Under the pieces are notes generated by a model. The model saw nothing but the letters and a program-made list of their open reading frames with translations, searched no databases and was not told the origin of the DNA. From Ligilactobacillus animalis KCTC 3501 = DSM 20602 (GTDB taxonomy: Bacteria > Bacillota > Bacilli > Lactobacillales > Lactobacillaceae), in NCBI RefSeq assembly GCF_001434535.1, contig NZ_AYYW01000003.1, positions 124,001-188,000 of the forward strand: DNA of 64,000 nt, in the 5' to 3' direction. Each line of letters begins with the position of its first letter. Position 1 is the stretch's first letter. The translations under genes were made by a program, and so were the position numbers. Below, one piece after another: positions 34,069 through 43,063 of this stretch.

Positions 34069-35073
34069 TTACTCCTTAAAAATCAGTTCTCTTTCTTTGC
34101 TAAAACATTCATATATTGCCTTTTTATCCCTAAATCCATATACTTCGGGCGTGTTAGTTTCATCTAATAAATGATTCAATGCATTTATTAAATTACCAAA
34201 GCGATACCGAATGTTGATGCTACTCATCAGTTTAACAACTATACAAATAACAATGGCAAGTCTATTTGTATAGTTTGCACTGTCTTCTTTCTCACTTTTT
34301 AAATACAAAACATCTTCAAAATCTTTTGGCAATTTAGGCTGAGTAACTAACTTGATATCAACTAAGTTGCCGTTATGACAACAAATATTTCGCACCAAAT
34401 TTATACATTCTAACCAACTGATCAACTCATCAACACTACATTCAAATTTTTCAGCAATGGCTCTTCTATTTCTATTTGACATTAACTTAACAATATAAAT
34501 TGAATCACCTAATGTTAATTCATTCATCATTAACCAAACTGGCATATAAACCTGATCGTCATCATTTTTATCAAATGCTTTAACATCTCTTGAACTTGAT
34601 CTTCTCGCCTTCCCCGGTATTTTCCCTAAAAATTTATTTTGTTCCTTAGCAATATAATATTTGTTAACTTTTTTATTTCGAATATATTTGTTCTTACCTT
34701 CTTTTTGACACCAATTTCTAAATTCCAAATATCCAAAAGGACCATATTTATCGCCCAACAAATATGCAATTCGTGTATTTAACGTTGCTTCTATATCCTC
34801 GATTGCATGCTCTACTGCATTTCTTAAGTGTTTATCTCGATAATAACGGGCAACAATTTTTGCAAAATCTACATTATCGTACCTACCATCGACAAAATAT
34901 GGATAAGCATAATCTTTCAACTGATAATATCCCAAAGTGCTAATAGTTTGTATATTCTTTAAGTACACCGGCAAAGTTTCATCTAATTCATTAAAGCTGT
35001 AATCAAACTTCATCCCTCTATTATGGAACAACTCTAGCTGTTCTTTATAACTCAATTGCTCATATTTTTTCAT
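34069..35073 (-). CDS. Abi_2/AbiF-type HEPN abortive-infection protein
   Basis: A 334-residue protein of the Abi_2 group (AbiD/AbiF). N-terminal block FDYSFNELDETLPVYLKNIQ followed by GYYQLKDYAYPYF is typical, and RNICCHN near residues 228-234 is the HEPN RNase motif R-x4-H with the adjacent Asn. Such proteins are thought to cut RNA and stop growth during phage infection. The start at 35073 (GGGGAGAAATTAAG before ATG) is preferred to an upstream codon. A short terminator-ended RNA with its own promoter lies 18-90 bases upstream, as known for AbiF loci, whose RNA restrains the toxin. GATC is scarce, consistent with an acquired gene. Confidence 0.85.
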   Translation of the reverse strand: MKKYEQLSYKEQLELFHNRGMKFDYSFNELDETLPVYLKNIQTISTLGYYQLKDYAYPYFVDGRYDNVDFAKIVARYYRDKHLRNAVEHAIEDIEATLNTRIAYLLGDKYGPFGYLEFRNWCQKEGKNKYIRNKKVNKYYIAKEQNKFLGKIPGKARRSSSRDVKAFDKNDDDQVYMPVWLMMNELTLGDSIYIVKLMSNRNRRAIAEKFECSVDELISWLECINLVRNICCHNGNLVDIKLVTQPKLPKDFEDVLYLKSEKEDSANYTNRLAIVICIVVKLMSSINIRYRFGNLINALNHLLDETNTPEVYGFRDKKAIYECFSKERELIFKE

Positions 35074-35090
35074 CTTAATTTCTCCCCAAA

Positions 35091-35160
35091 TAAAAAACCC
35101 CCACGTACGGTCTCTGAGCATAAGCTACAAATTCCAATGTGGAGGGATTGATCTCTTTTC
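35091..35160 (-). ncRNA. candidate abiF-type small RNA upstream of the Abi gene
   Basis: A roughly 70-base transcript is predicted between its own promoter and the Abi ribosome site. It contains a closing stem CCTCCAC / GTGGGGG (one G-U pair), a 34-base interior with TTTGTAGCTTATGCTC, and a TTTTTT tail, so it ends as a Rho-independent terminator. A structured RNA upstream of abiF genes is an established class (abiF RNA motif). I matched it by position and form, not by a covariance model. The terminator would also limit readthrough into the toxin. Confidence 0.6.
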
Positions 35161-35166
35161 ATCTAC

Positions 35167-35196
35167 ACTCTATCACTTTTTGTGAAATATTGTCAA
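35167..35196 (-). promoter_or_regulatory. promoter of the Abi-linked RNA
   Basis: Perfect -35 TTGACA, 18-base spacer, -10 TAGAGT; transcription would start near 35160. It drives the small RNA and, by readthrough, the Abi gene. Confidence 0.6.
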
Positions 35197-35350
35197 TCAT
35201 TTACTATACTATGTGTGAATTTTTTGTTACTCATGTCATCAACCTAAAACTTCACCGCCACAGCAATCCATTCCTTCGTCACCACAAGCCTTATTCTAGC
35301 TAAAATAACCCAACTTACAAGTTGAGTTTTTTATATTAATTTTTCACCAC

Positions 35351-35380
35351 AAAAAGACCCCAGCAACCTCGCTGGGGCCT
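35351..35380 (-). terminator. terminator of the MurNAc operon
   Basis: On the minus strand GGCCCCAGC pairs with GCTGGGGTC, followed by TTTTT, immediately after the regulator stop codon. Confidence 0.85.
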
Positions 35381-35382
35381 TC

Positions 35383-36240
35383 TCATTTATGCTTATCTTC
35401 CAACATTCTGATCACATCACGCGTCTGTTCTAGCTTCTGGTAGCTCTCGGAAAAATTATCAGAGACATACATGTAAAACAAAATATCCACCACATACAAT
35501 TGTGACATCAAACTCATCGTAGCAGCCGTCCGCATCTGATAATCTTCACCTGACAACGAGAATAATAAGTGATCGGCCAAACTGGCTAACTTAGAGTCCT
35601 CGCGGGAACTGATCGCGACCACTGGAACTTCCATCTGTCGGGCGATCTCAGCAAGATCTAGGACTTCTTTAGTCTCACCTTTCATCGAAATAGCGATGAA
35701 GATCGTATCGGTCTTATGGATCGCTAATGCTGAAACAAATAGATGTGTGTCTTGTAAAAAAATCACCTTTTTACCGATCCGACTGAATTTTTGCAAGATG
35801 TCTTGGGCTACGATCGCCGAAGCACCGATACCAAAAACAAAGATCATCTCTTTTTGCTTGATCAGTTTGGCTACTTGTGCGACCGTTTCGTCATTTAAAG
35901 CATTATTTGTCGTCTCGACCATATGATTGATCCGAACTTTTAACTTATTCTTGATCGTCTTAGGCGTCTCAGTATCACTGACTTCCTCATAATATTTTCC
36001 GTCATCATTATGCACGATATAGGCCGCACTTAATTTTTGCTTGAATTGTGAAAAGCCATCGTAGCCTAAACGACGGGAAAATCTGACCAAAGCAGCTGAG
36101 GAACTGCCGATCTCTTGGGCTACTTCTTGTGCACTCTTATCTAAGATCTGATCGCCGACTTCAAAGATATAATCCGCTATTTTTTTCTCGACCGGCGTAA
36201 AATTTGAATAATTTTGCCGGATCACTAGTAAAGCATCCAT
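35383..36240 (-). CDS. RpiR/MurR-family regulator of MurNAc genes
   Basis: A 285-residue regulator with an N-terminal HTH (KSAQEVAQEIGSSSAALVRFSRRLGY, in two parts: KSAQEVAQEIGSS and AALVRFSRRLGYDGFSQFK) and a C-terminal SIS sugar-phosphate-binding domain (VFGIGASAIVAQD; FIAISMKGETKEV). It is the last gene of mupG-murQ-PTS-regulator, the order seen in Staphylococcus. It probably senses MurNAc-6-phosphate. Confidence 0.88.
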   Translation of the reverse strand: MDALLVIRQNYSNFTPVEKKIADYIFEVGDQILDKSAQEVAQEIGSSSAALVRFSRRLGYDGFSQFKQKLSAAYIVHNDDGKYYEEVSDTETPKTIKNKLKVRINHMVETTNNALNDETVAQVAKLIKQKEMIFVFGIGASAIVAQDILQKFSRIGKKVIFLQDTHLFVSALAIHKTDTIFIAISMKGETKEVLDLAEIARQMEVPVVAISSREDSKLASLADHLLFSLSGEDYQMRTAATMSLMSQLYVVDILFYMYVSDNFSESYQKLEQTRDVIRMLEDKHK

Positions 36241-36298
36241 AGATTCGTCTCCATTCTTTACCCATGATTATATCAAAGTCGGTCCCATTTCCCCAAAC

Positions 36299-38251
36299 TC
36301 ACGCTTTGATCTCTAATAACTCAGCTCCTTGTGTAACATTTTGGTCAGCCACCACTTCTACTGCTTGATATTCACTACTATTAGGGATGACGATCGGAGT
36401 GAGCGTTTCGAAGCCCTTAGCTTTTAAAAGTTCAAGGTCAACTTTCAACAACAGATCGCCAACTTTTACATGATCATTTACAGCGACAAAGCTTTCAAAG
36501 CCTTGCCCCCGAAGTTCGACGGTATCCATTCCGACATGGATCAATATTTCGATTCCAGCATCACTTGTTATCCCGACGGCATGTTTAGTTGGCAACAGTG
36601 AAGTTATTGTCCCAGAAACAGGCGCACAGATCTCACCTGTACTTGGTTCGATCGCTACACCAGCGCCCATCATACCACTAGAAAATACTTGATCATTGAC
36701 ACTTGCTAATGCTTTAACATCTCCGGCAACTGGTGCCACGATTTTAGCTGTTTCAAAATCAGCTGGTCGTTGAACTTTCAATGTTGGTTCGATGATCTCT
36801 TGCGGGCCATCAGCTTCATAATTATCCGCTTTCATTTTTGCGTCGGCTGGGATCCCGAAGAAATAAGTTGCTACAAAGCCACCGAGATAACCACCTAGTA
36901 ACCCACATAAGTAGATCCACCATTTTCCATCAGCGATCAAAGGCAACAAGGCTACACCAGACGGTCCGATCGCGATCGCACCAGCATTGCCTAAAGCCCC
37001 GATGACTGCACCGCCGATACCACCACCGATACATGCCGTTACAAACGGTCGGCCTAATGGCAAAGTGATCCCATAGATCAAAGGTTCACCGATCCCTAAG
37101 ATCCCAACGGGTAAAGCACCTTTGACCCGTTCAACAAATTCTTTATCCTTGCGCAATCTGATCCACAAAGCGATCGCTGCTCCGACTTGACCAGCCCCTG
37201 CCATTGCCAAAACTGGCAATAATTGAGTCGAACCTGTCTTAGAGATCATTTCTAAATGGATCGGTGTCAAAATCTGATGTAATCCAAACATTACCATTGG
37301 CAAGAACAAGGCCCCGAGGATAAAGCCGGAAATGCCACCACCAACATTCAATACAAAATTGATCGCTCCAACTAAGCTGGCCGAGATCACCCCTGCAACT
37401 GGCATGATCAAGAAGATCTCGATCAAACCTAAAACTAATAGACTGATAGTTGGCGTTATAATAATATCAAGTGATTCAGGCACGAGCTTATGCATTTGTT
37501 TTTCAAATAATGATAGCAACCAAACTGCAAAAATAACACCAATGATCCCACCTTGTCCAGGGGAAAGCGCCGCACCATTAAAAACATTTTTCAGTGGTGC
37601 ATTCGGATCCATCCCGCTCAACAAGGAGACGGCCCCGATGACACCCCCGAGTGCTGGGGTCGCACCAAATTCTTGTGCCGAATTCAACCCGACATAGATC
37701 GCTAAATAAGTGAAGATCCCACCTTGAATGATCTTGAGTACTGTGATGATCTGAGTCCAGGTGGCTGCATCTAGCGTTCCAGCTGTGACTAAATTTCCTA
37801 AGATCGAAGCCAAGCCCCCGATCAAACCGGCCCCAACAAAGGCTGGGATCAAAGGAACAAAGATCTTAGAGATCGTATTGAGCAAAGCTTTGAATTCAGA
37901 CGGTTTATTGTACTTAGCTTTAGCATCAGCCTTAGTTTTTGCCATCAATTCATCCATTGACTCTTGATCAGCGTGAGGAAATGTTTCGCCTAGCTTTACT
38001 CCGACCATATCGACCATTGCCTGGGCAACTTTATTGACGGTTCCAGGGCCAACAACGACTTGCAAAGTTTCATCTTCAACTACACCCATGACCCCTTTGA
38101 TCTGTTTTAGACCAGCTATATTTACCTTAGAATTATCAATGATCGTCATTCTGACCCGTGTCATACAGTGGATCACTTTTAAAACATTTTCTGGTCCGCC
38201 AACATTAGTATAGATCTCACGGGCGATCCGCGTTACTTTATCTTCAGTCAT
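36299..38251 (-). CDS. murP: PTS transporter EIIBCA, MurNAc-type
   Basis: A 650-residue phosphotransferase permease with all three domains: IIB at residues about 1-85 (phosphoryl Cys in HCMTRVRM), IIC at about 105-470 with about ten helices and the GEPLIYG motif, and IIA at about 500-650 with the His in EILIHVGMDTV. It phosphorylates and imports MurNAc or MurNAc-GlcNAc. S. aureus MurP lacks IIA and borrows it, so the fused IIA makes this version self-contained. Neighbours murQ and mupG set the substrate; the symbol is by context. Confidence 0.85.
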   Translation of the reverse strand: MTEDKVTRIAREIYTNVGGPENVLKVIHCMTRVRMTIIDNSKVNIAGLKQIKGVMGVVEDETLQVVVGPGTVNKVAQAMVDMVGVKLGETFPHADQESMDELMAKTKADAKAKYNKPSEFKALLNTISKIFVPLIPAFVGAGLIGGLASILGNLVTAGTLDAATWTQIITVLKIIQGGIFTYLAIYVGLNSAQEFGATPALGGVIGAVSLLSGMDPNAPLKNVFNGAALSPGQGGIIGVIFAVWLLSLFEKQMHKLVPESLDIIITPTISLLVLGLIEIFLIMPVAGVISASLVGAINFVLNVGGGISGFILGALFLPMVMFGLHQILTPIHLEMISKTGSTQLLPVLAMAGAGQVGAAIALWIRLRKDKEFVERVKGALPVGILGIGEPLIYGITLPLGRPFVTACIGGGIGGAVIGALGNAGAIAIGPSGVALLPLIADGKWWIYLCGLLGGYLGGFVATYFFGIPADAKMKADNYEADGPQEIIEPTLKVQRPADFETAKIVAPVAGDVKALASVNDQVFSSGMMGAGVAIEPSTGEICAPVSGTITSLLPTKHAVGITSDAGIEILIHVGMDTVELRGQGFESFVAVNDHVKVGDLLLKVDLELLKAKGFETLTPIVIPNSSEYQAVEVVADQNVTQGAELLEIKA

Positions 38252-38269
38252 CTTGCTTACTTCCTTTCA

Positions 38270-39163
38270 TCAATTATCTAGTGTATCTTTGACAAAACCA
38301 TCCGCTTGTTGCAATTTCTCTAACCCTGCTTTAGCCGAACAATTCGTCAAGATCATTACGATCGCTAATTTAACATTTTGCCCAGCTTCGGCAAATTTTT
38401 GTTCAGCTAATTCATAATTACAATCGGTAGCCTGCATGATGATCCGTTTACTGCGTTCAACTAATTTTTCATTTGTTGGTCTAACATCGACCATCAAATT
38501 ATTATAGACTTTACCGATCTTGATCATTGAGATCGTTGAGATCATGTTTAAGATCAATTTTTGAGCTGTCCCGGCTTTTAACCGTGTCGAGCCAGTCAAA
38601 AATTCCGGTCCACAGTCTACCTCGATCGGAAAATCGGCATATTCAGAGATCTCGGCGTCTAAATTGCAGGCTAAACTGGCAGTCTTTGCTCCGATGCTTT
38701 GGGCATATTCTAAACCGCCGATCACATATGGCGTGCGCCCACTTGCGGCGATCCCTACAACAACATCATCTGCCGTCAAATCTAAAGCTTTAAGATCATT
38801 TTTAGCCAATCCTCGATCATCTTCTGCCCCTTCGACTGCTAGGGTCATCGCCTTCTTTCCACCAGCGATCAATCCAACGACTTGGGAGGCTGGTACCCCA
38901 AATGTGGGCACACATTCAGCTGCATCTAAGACGCCTAAACGCCCACTCGTTCCAGCTCCCAAATAGATCAAACGTGCCTTATTTTTAAATGCTGTTATAA
39001 CTGCTTTGATCACAGGTTCGATCTGCGGTAACACTTTTTGGACTGCCAAAGCTACTTTTTGATCTTCCAGATTCATTTTTTGTAAAGCTTCTTGGATACT
39101 CATTTCATCCAAATGCAAAGTCGCTTCGTTTCTTCTTTCAGTTGTTAATTTTGCTAGATCCAT
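38270..39163 (-). CDS. murQ: N-acetylmuramic acid 6-phosphate etherase
   Basis: Cleaves the lactyl ether of MurNAc-6P to GlcNAc-6P and D-lactate. 297 residues, standard; SIS-fold blocks [20 protein letters not shown] and [19 protein letters not shown] (19 residues) are diagnostic. Located between mupG and the PTS. Supports peptidoglycan-fragment recycling. Confidence 0.96.
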   Translation of the reverse strand: MDLAKLTTERRNEATLHLDEMSIQEALQKMNLEDQKVALAVQKVLPQIEPVIKAVITAFKNKARLIYLGAGTSGRLGVLDAAECVPTFGVPASQVVGLIAGGKKAMTLAVEGAEDDRGLAKNDLKALDLTADDVVVGIAASGRTPYVIGGLEYAQSIGAKTASLACNLDAEISEYADFPIEVDCGPEFLTGSTRLKAGTAQKLILNMISTISMIKIGKVYNNLMVDVRPTNEKLVERSKRIIMQATDCNYELAEQKFAEAGQNVKLAIVMILTNCSAKAGLEKLQQADGFVKDTLDN

Positions 39164-39166
39164 TTC

Positions 39167-40207
39167 TTATTCCTCCACTAATCTAAATTTTTGTCCTGAA
39201 CCGATATATTCCAGCAGCCCTAAATAGCCAGCGCTTACATTTCCTAAAACATTAACTTTAGGATCAGCTGGCAGATCTTGTTTGACCAGTTGAACTTCTC
39301 CTATATAACGGCCATATTTACAGTTATCGATCGTTAAGCTCCCACGACTACGAGGATGCGTATTTTCAGGGACGATCTGTGTGAGCACATGTTTGCGCGC
39401 ATTGGCACTTCTAATGACTAACTCGGCTACATCCCGCCGATTTTCATGCTCACCCATAACTTGAAGACACAGCGGTATCTCTGGTTTTATACGCAAAGTG
39501 ATCACCTGTCTATCAAAATATACCTTTAAGCGCTCCAGTGTATTGGCTTCGAGTCCTGGATCACCTAAGTAGACGCCAGTAACACCTAAATTTTTCAACT
39601 CGACCCAAGCCACCAACGGATCAAGATACCGCTGTTTTTCTAGCGTTGGCAACCCTTGATACAGGGGATATCTCAAATTTTTGTCTCCAGCAATAAAGGC
39701 ATTGATCTTCAAACCATGTGCTCTCAAAAATGCGTTTTGTTCGCAAAAATAATTTTTAGCTAGTCCCGTTTCTGGACGCGGGTAGTAATTATGCCAAGCT
39801 TCTAGGCGAGTAAAATCAGCCCCTGCTTTGGTCAAAGTTATAATATCATTTGCTGTGATCGTGCTGGCATTCAGACCGATCGTAAACTCATGACTTAATT
39901 TAGCGATCATTGTTAGCTCGAGCTCATCATCAGCCCGCAGACCGGTAACACCAAATTGCTTCATTTGTTCTAACTCTAGCCCACTTCGCTTCAGAGCTGG
40001 GCCTGAAATGTCGACCATCAGAGCTAGCCCATTTTGCTGGGCTAGCTCACCCAAAGCCATCAGTCTAGCTTCATATTTAGTTGCATCATCTTCAGGCAAA
40101 TTAAGCGAGGTGAATATCCCTTCAAATCCCGCCTGTGCCATCTGTTCGATATACTTTACTGTTTGTGGGGTGAGATCTTGGTCCATAAAAATCGAAAAAC
40201 CGTTCAT
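39167..40207 (-). CDS. mupG: 6-phospho-N-acetylmuramidase (DUF871)
   Basis: A 346-residue DUF871 protein, the MupG family that splits MurNAc-6P-GlcNAc into MurNAc-6P and GlcNAc. N-terminal barrel (SIFMDQDLTPQTVKYIEQMA region, GFEGIFTSLNLPEDD) and a small C-terminal beta domain. First gene of the MurNAc operon, 3 bases before murQ. Its presence implies uptake of the disaccharide and not just MurNAc. Confidence 0.9.
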   Translation of the reverse strand: MNGFSIFMDQDLTPQTVKYIEQMAQAGFEGIFTSLNLPEDDATKYEARLMALGELAQQNGLALMVDISGPALKRSGLELEQMKQFGVTGLRADDELELTMIAKLSHEFTIGLNASTITANDIITLTKAGADFTRLEAWHNYYPRPETGLAKNYFCEQNAFLRAHGLKINAFIAGDKNLRYPLYQGLPTLEKQRYLDPLVAWVELKNLGVTGVYLGDPGLEANTLERLKVYFDRQVITLRIKPEIPLCLQVMGEHENRRDVAELVIRSANARKHVLTQIVPENTHPRSRGSLTIDNCKYGRYIGEVQLVKQDLPADPKVNVLGNVSAGYLGLLEYIGSGQKFRLVEE

Positions 40208-40337
40208 GCTTACTCCTTCCTAATGAAATATCATTTCATGTTTGCGGTTTCATTATACGATTTTTGAATTATAATTTCAAACAAAAAGTATTTTTATTTT
40301 ATACTACGAAATATTATTTCTAAAAATATTAAAAAAT

Positions 40338-40372
40338 ACACCTTCAATTACTGAAGATGCATTTCTTAATAA
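40338..40372 (-). terminator. terminator after the helical protein gene at 40366
   Basis: Minus-strand stem ATGCATCTTCA / TGAAGGTGTAT followed by TTTTTT; it overlaps the stop of the 40366 gene. Confidence 0.8.
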
Positions 40373-40713
40373 GCTATTTCCCCAAATTCCCGGCAGATCT
40401 GCTTAGCCGACTTGCTCACAGCTTTGGCCAGCTCGCCTTCTATCGCTTCAGGCAAGATCTCAATGTCATGGGTAATATTTTCTTGTATCTCATTGATATA
40501 TGAATCGAGCTCAGTCATCCCTTTTTCAAGAAGCGTATCTTTCTTAGCTAGCTTGCTTGGAGCTACAGTTTCCAATATCATCAAACGTTGTACTAATTTT
40601 TTGAGCTGTTTTAACGCAGTCGCGACCACCGTATGATCATTGGCCAAAGTTCCTTTGTATACCAGCTGAGTCTGGGTCTGAAGTGCCATTTAGATAGCTA
40701 AAGTGTTCATCAT
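40366..40713 (-). pseudogene. WXG-like helical protein of type VII effector locus, early TAA
   Basis: A 107-residue helical protein (TATALKQLKKLVQRLM-like heptads: VVATALKQLKKLVQRLMILE) read from ATG 40689. The real ribosome site AAAGGAGGCGG is upstream, before ATG ATG at 40713, and that frame is interrupted by TAA after seven codons, in phase with the rest. So it lost its proper start by one nonsense change. Size and helicity resemble the small partners of LXG toxins (DUF5344-like), but the family is uncertain. Confidence 0.5.
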
Positions 40714-40967
40714 GACCGCCTCCTTTGCTGTAAAAATTCCACCTCTAATTTATCCTGTTGCCTCCGATCGTCCACACGGTATTCTTCCCATTCAAGCTCT
40801 AATTTTTGGCGATTTGTTCGATAAGCATCATGCGAGGTTTCGGCTAAGCTTGCATGCAATCGTTCCACTTTTGAAAGCTCCTGTGGCTCAGCATCGTTTT
40901 GGCGTAAACACTGATAGGTCACATCAGCTATCTCATAATAGATTTGGGCCAACTTGTGGTCGAGCAT
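40710..40967 (-). pseudogene. DUF5082-like helical protein with lost N-terminus
   Basis: An 85-residue strongly helical, charged protein (ELSKVERLHASLAETSH ... KLELEWEEYRVDD). The protein-like frame extends upstream past ATG 40967 (KAYEQQQEELA) to a stop, with no start codon, and immediately beyond lies the unrelated lipase-like scrap. A deletion at about 41005 removed its natural start. Such proteins are small partners of type VII-secreted LXG effectors in Firmicutes; identification is tentative. Confidence 0.45.
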
Positions 40968-41005
40968 GGCAAGCTCTTCTTGCTGCTGTTCATATGCTTT
41001 TTACA

Positions 41006-41130
41006 GTTATCTTTGCTTTAGGATAGCGTTTTTGAATATAATCAGCGTAACCTAATGCAGTATCGAATTGGCTCACTGGTGACTCAAAGAGTTAGACCAG
41101 ATCTTTGGTTTGAGATAAAGTTTCATCCAC
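41006..41130 (-). pseudogene. scrap of DUF6792/Mbeg1-like lipase
   Basis: Reads VSLSVDETLSQTKDLV, a stop, then SPVSQFDTALGYADYIQKRY PKAKITV, then stops. The YADYIQK(R/K)YPxAKI stretch precedes the nucleophile elbow in lipases of type VII effector loci, but the GHS motif and all that follow are missing. The frame breaks exactly where the helical protein begins, a deletion junction. Confidence 0.35.
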
Positions 41131-41177
41131 ACTAAGACTCACTAATATCCGATGTTTTTTATAATTTGCACAACAAA

Positions 41178-41213
41178 AATAGACCTACACCGTTCAGCAT
41201 AGGTCTAAGTCCT
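41178..41213 (-). terminator. terminator of the Cof-HAD gene
   Basis: Minus-strand TAGACCTATGC pairs with GGTGTAGGTCTA (one wobble or mismatch) and ends in TTTTTG. Confidence 0.75.
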
Positions 41214-41223
41214 CTATTTATCG

Positions 41224-42047
41224 TTATTTTTTCAGTGCTAATTCCATGATTGCTTGGGCTACTCCATCATGGTCGTTATCCACGGTATGGTGTGTGGCAA
41301 CTTCTTTGACCGCTGGGATCGCATTCCCCATTGCAACACCTGTACCTGCAAATTTGAGCATTGAGATATCATTTTCCTCATCCCCGATCGCCATCACATT
41401 ATCCGCCGTCAAATCAAGGATCTCACACAATTTAACAAGTGCATTACCCTTATTGACGCCTTTTGCATAGGCTTCGTAATAAAATTGTGCTGTCTTCATC
41501 AAGTCTAAGCGATCTTTGACAGGTTCAAAATATTCCTGCTTGGCGATCGCAGGGTCAAGAATTTCAGCATCTTCGATATACATAGCTTTAACAAGCGGGA
41601 TCTCGCGCATTTCTTCGGGCGTCCGATATGAGACCGGCATCGACACCAAGTTTGCTTCGTAGAGTGTGTAATAGCCAATATCCTTATTACACGTATAGAT
41701 TCGCTCGGTATTGATCGCTTGGAAATGCAAATTCAATTTGCGAGCGATCGCTTCTAAATCGACAAAATCGTCTCGTCGTAGCTGATCCCTTTTTGGAAGA
41801 TCAGCTTACCACTCGTGGTCTCAACGACTGCCCCACCAAAACAAACTACATATTGGTCATCTTGGTCCGCTAGATCTAGCTGGGCCAAGAAATCAGTCAC
41901 TCCTGCTAACGGACGTCCTGTGCAAATGACGACTTTGATCCCTTGAGCAGTGGCTTGCTTGATGGTTTCTTTGACTTTTGGCGTTAGCTTCCCTTTAGAA
42001 TTGACCAAAGTCCCATCAATATCGATCGCGATCAGTTTAATATCCAT
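41224..42047 (-). pseudogene. Cof-type HAD phosphatase split by a 5-bp duplication
   Basis: N-terminal half has IAIDIDGTLVNSKGKLT and VVICTGRPL; C-terminal half has VNKGNALVKL, NVMAIGDEENDISML and GVAMGNA. Together they make the usual 270-residue Cof/YidA phosphatase. At 41768-41777 TCGTC is present twice in tandem, and removing one copy restores GISYDDFVDLEAIARKLN. So a 5-bp tandem duplication inactivated an otherwise intact gene very recently. Substrate would have been a sugar phosphate or flavin phosphate. Confidence 0.85.
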
Positions 42048-42244
42048 AACAATATTCCTACCTTCTATTGCATCTGTCCCTATTCTACACTAAAGCGCTA
42101 CCAACTAACATATAATAATACTTTTGGACTAATTCTTTGATCTCAATTAGTTTTAGGCATATCTTAGCAGTTGGATCCCCATTTTTGCAGAACGTTCTCC
42201 CCACTATTATTACCGCTGTCTGCTAACACAGAGCACGGCTCCAT
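42048..42244. other. intergenic
   Basis: AT-rich; scattered protein-like words but no gene that I can support. It separates the HAD gene from two tiny minus-strand frames. Confidence 0.4.
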
Positions 42245-42343
42245 TTAATATCCCCCATCATCGTATAGAAAATCTGTCAGTATTTTTTCATTATCTACCG
42301 TAACGGTTGGAATACTTTTGCTCAATGAAACTAGATCTGTCAT
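42245..42343 (-). CDS. possible 32-residue small protein, ATGA-coupled
   Basis: Starts MTDLVSLSKSIPTVTVDNE and ends at TAA. Its ATG overlaps the TGA of the small frame upstream (ATGA), a hallmark of coupled translation. Acidic and without membrane segment. May be the last part of a decayed gene; no family recognised. Confidence 0.3.
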   Translation of the reverse strand: MTDLVSLSKSIPTVTVDNEKILTDFLYDDGGY

Positions 42344-42456
42344 ACCCACTTTTTATCCACAAATTCCATATTATCTGGTGATGACCCTGCATCTGAAAGG
42401 ACACTTTTTGCAGTTTTTTTTCGATTTTGTAATTGAGCTTTTTTCGATCGATCCAT
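42340..42456 (-). CDS. possible 38-residue basic small protein
   Basis: Begins MDRSKKAQLQNRKKTAKSVL and ends DKKWV. GGGGGA lies about 11 bases before the ATG. Very basic N-terminal half. Together with the following frame and the 42534 gene it may form a small operon; could also be remnants. Confidence 0.3.
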   Translation of the reverse strand: MDRSKKAQLQNRKKTAKSVLSDAGSSPDNMEFVDKKWV

Positions 42457-42533
42457 CCATAAATATTCCCCCATATATTATTTTGTGTTCTCATCAATAT
42501 GCCACTACCTTATGAAGCAACATAAAATATATT

Positions 42534-42926
42534 TCAATCATCTTCTTCACAAAGTTCTTTATCTTCCCTAACAGTTTTAAATAAACGAATAAATTCTTCA
42601 AAACCTTCTGGCCAAGCGTTACTCCCACTTGTCTCTAGGATTTTGCCACTAGCTAAATAAGCAGTAAATGACCATTGTGTACCATCACATACTCCAGGAA
42701 AGATATAGTATTCTTGAAATTTATCTATCTCTAACCTATCTAAAACAGTATTGATTTGTTCAAATTGACCATTTGAAATAGTAACTTTAGTGATAATTGG
42801 TTTATCATCAACTAAACTCTCGCCCTCAATTATTTCCATATATCCTTCAACCAGATCCAATGTGTAAGCTTCAGCGGACCCAAGCCAACCATATTCACTA
42901 TAAACTATTTTGTCTATCGTCATCAT
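42534..42926 (-). CDS. hypothetical small acidic protein, possible immunity protein
   Basis: A 130-residue acidic protein without signal or membrane helix, with a compact C-terminal block GTQWSFTAYLASGKI / TSGSNAWPEGFEEFIRLFK. Acidic single-domain proteins near effector remnants often serve as immunity proteins; the type VII-like scraps lie 1.5 kb away. The family is not recognised. ATG follows GAGGGG weakly. Confidence 0.5.
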   Translation of the reverse strand: MMTIDKIVYSEYGWLGSAEAYTLDLVEGYMEIIEGESLVDDKPIITKVTISNGQFEQINTVLDRLEIDKFQEYYIFPGVCDGTQWSFTAYLASGKILETSGSNAWPEGFEEFIRLFKTVREDKELCEEDD

Positions 42927-43063
42927 TTTCCCCTCATTTCCTAATACGCATAGATTCTACCACAACTCAGTGGCAGAATTTGCCACTAGATTTTTAAATT
43001 TGGTGGAATATTTCCCTGATCCCATTAACTATCATAGATAGTGTAAGAAATGGAGGAGTATAT

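Noticed and set aside
42291-42497. 68-residue minus-strand frame
   Set aside because: Out of phase with the two better small frames in the same place, no ribosome site, composition not protein-like.
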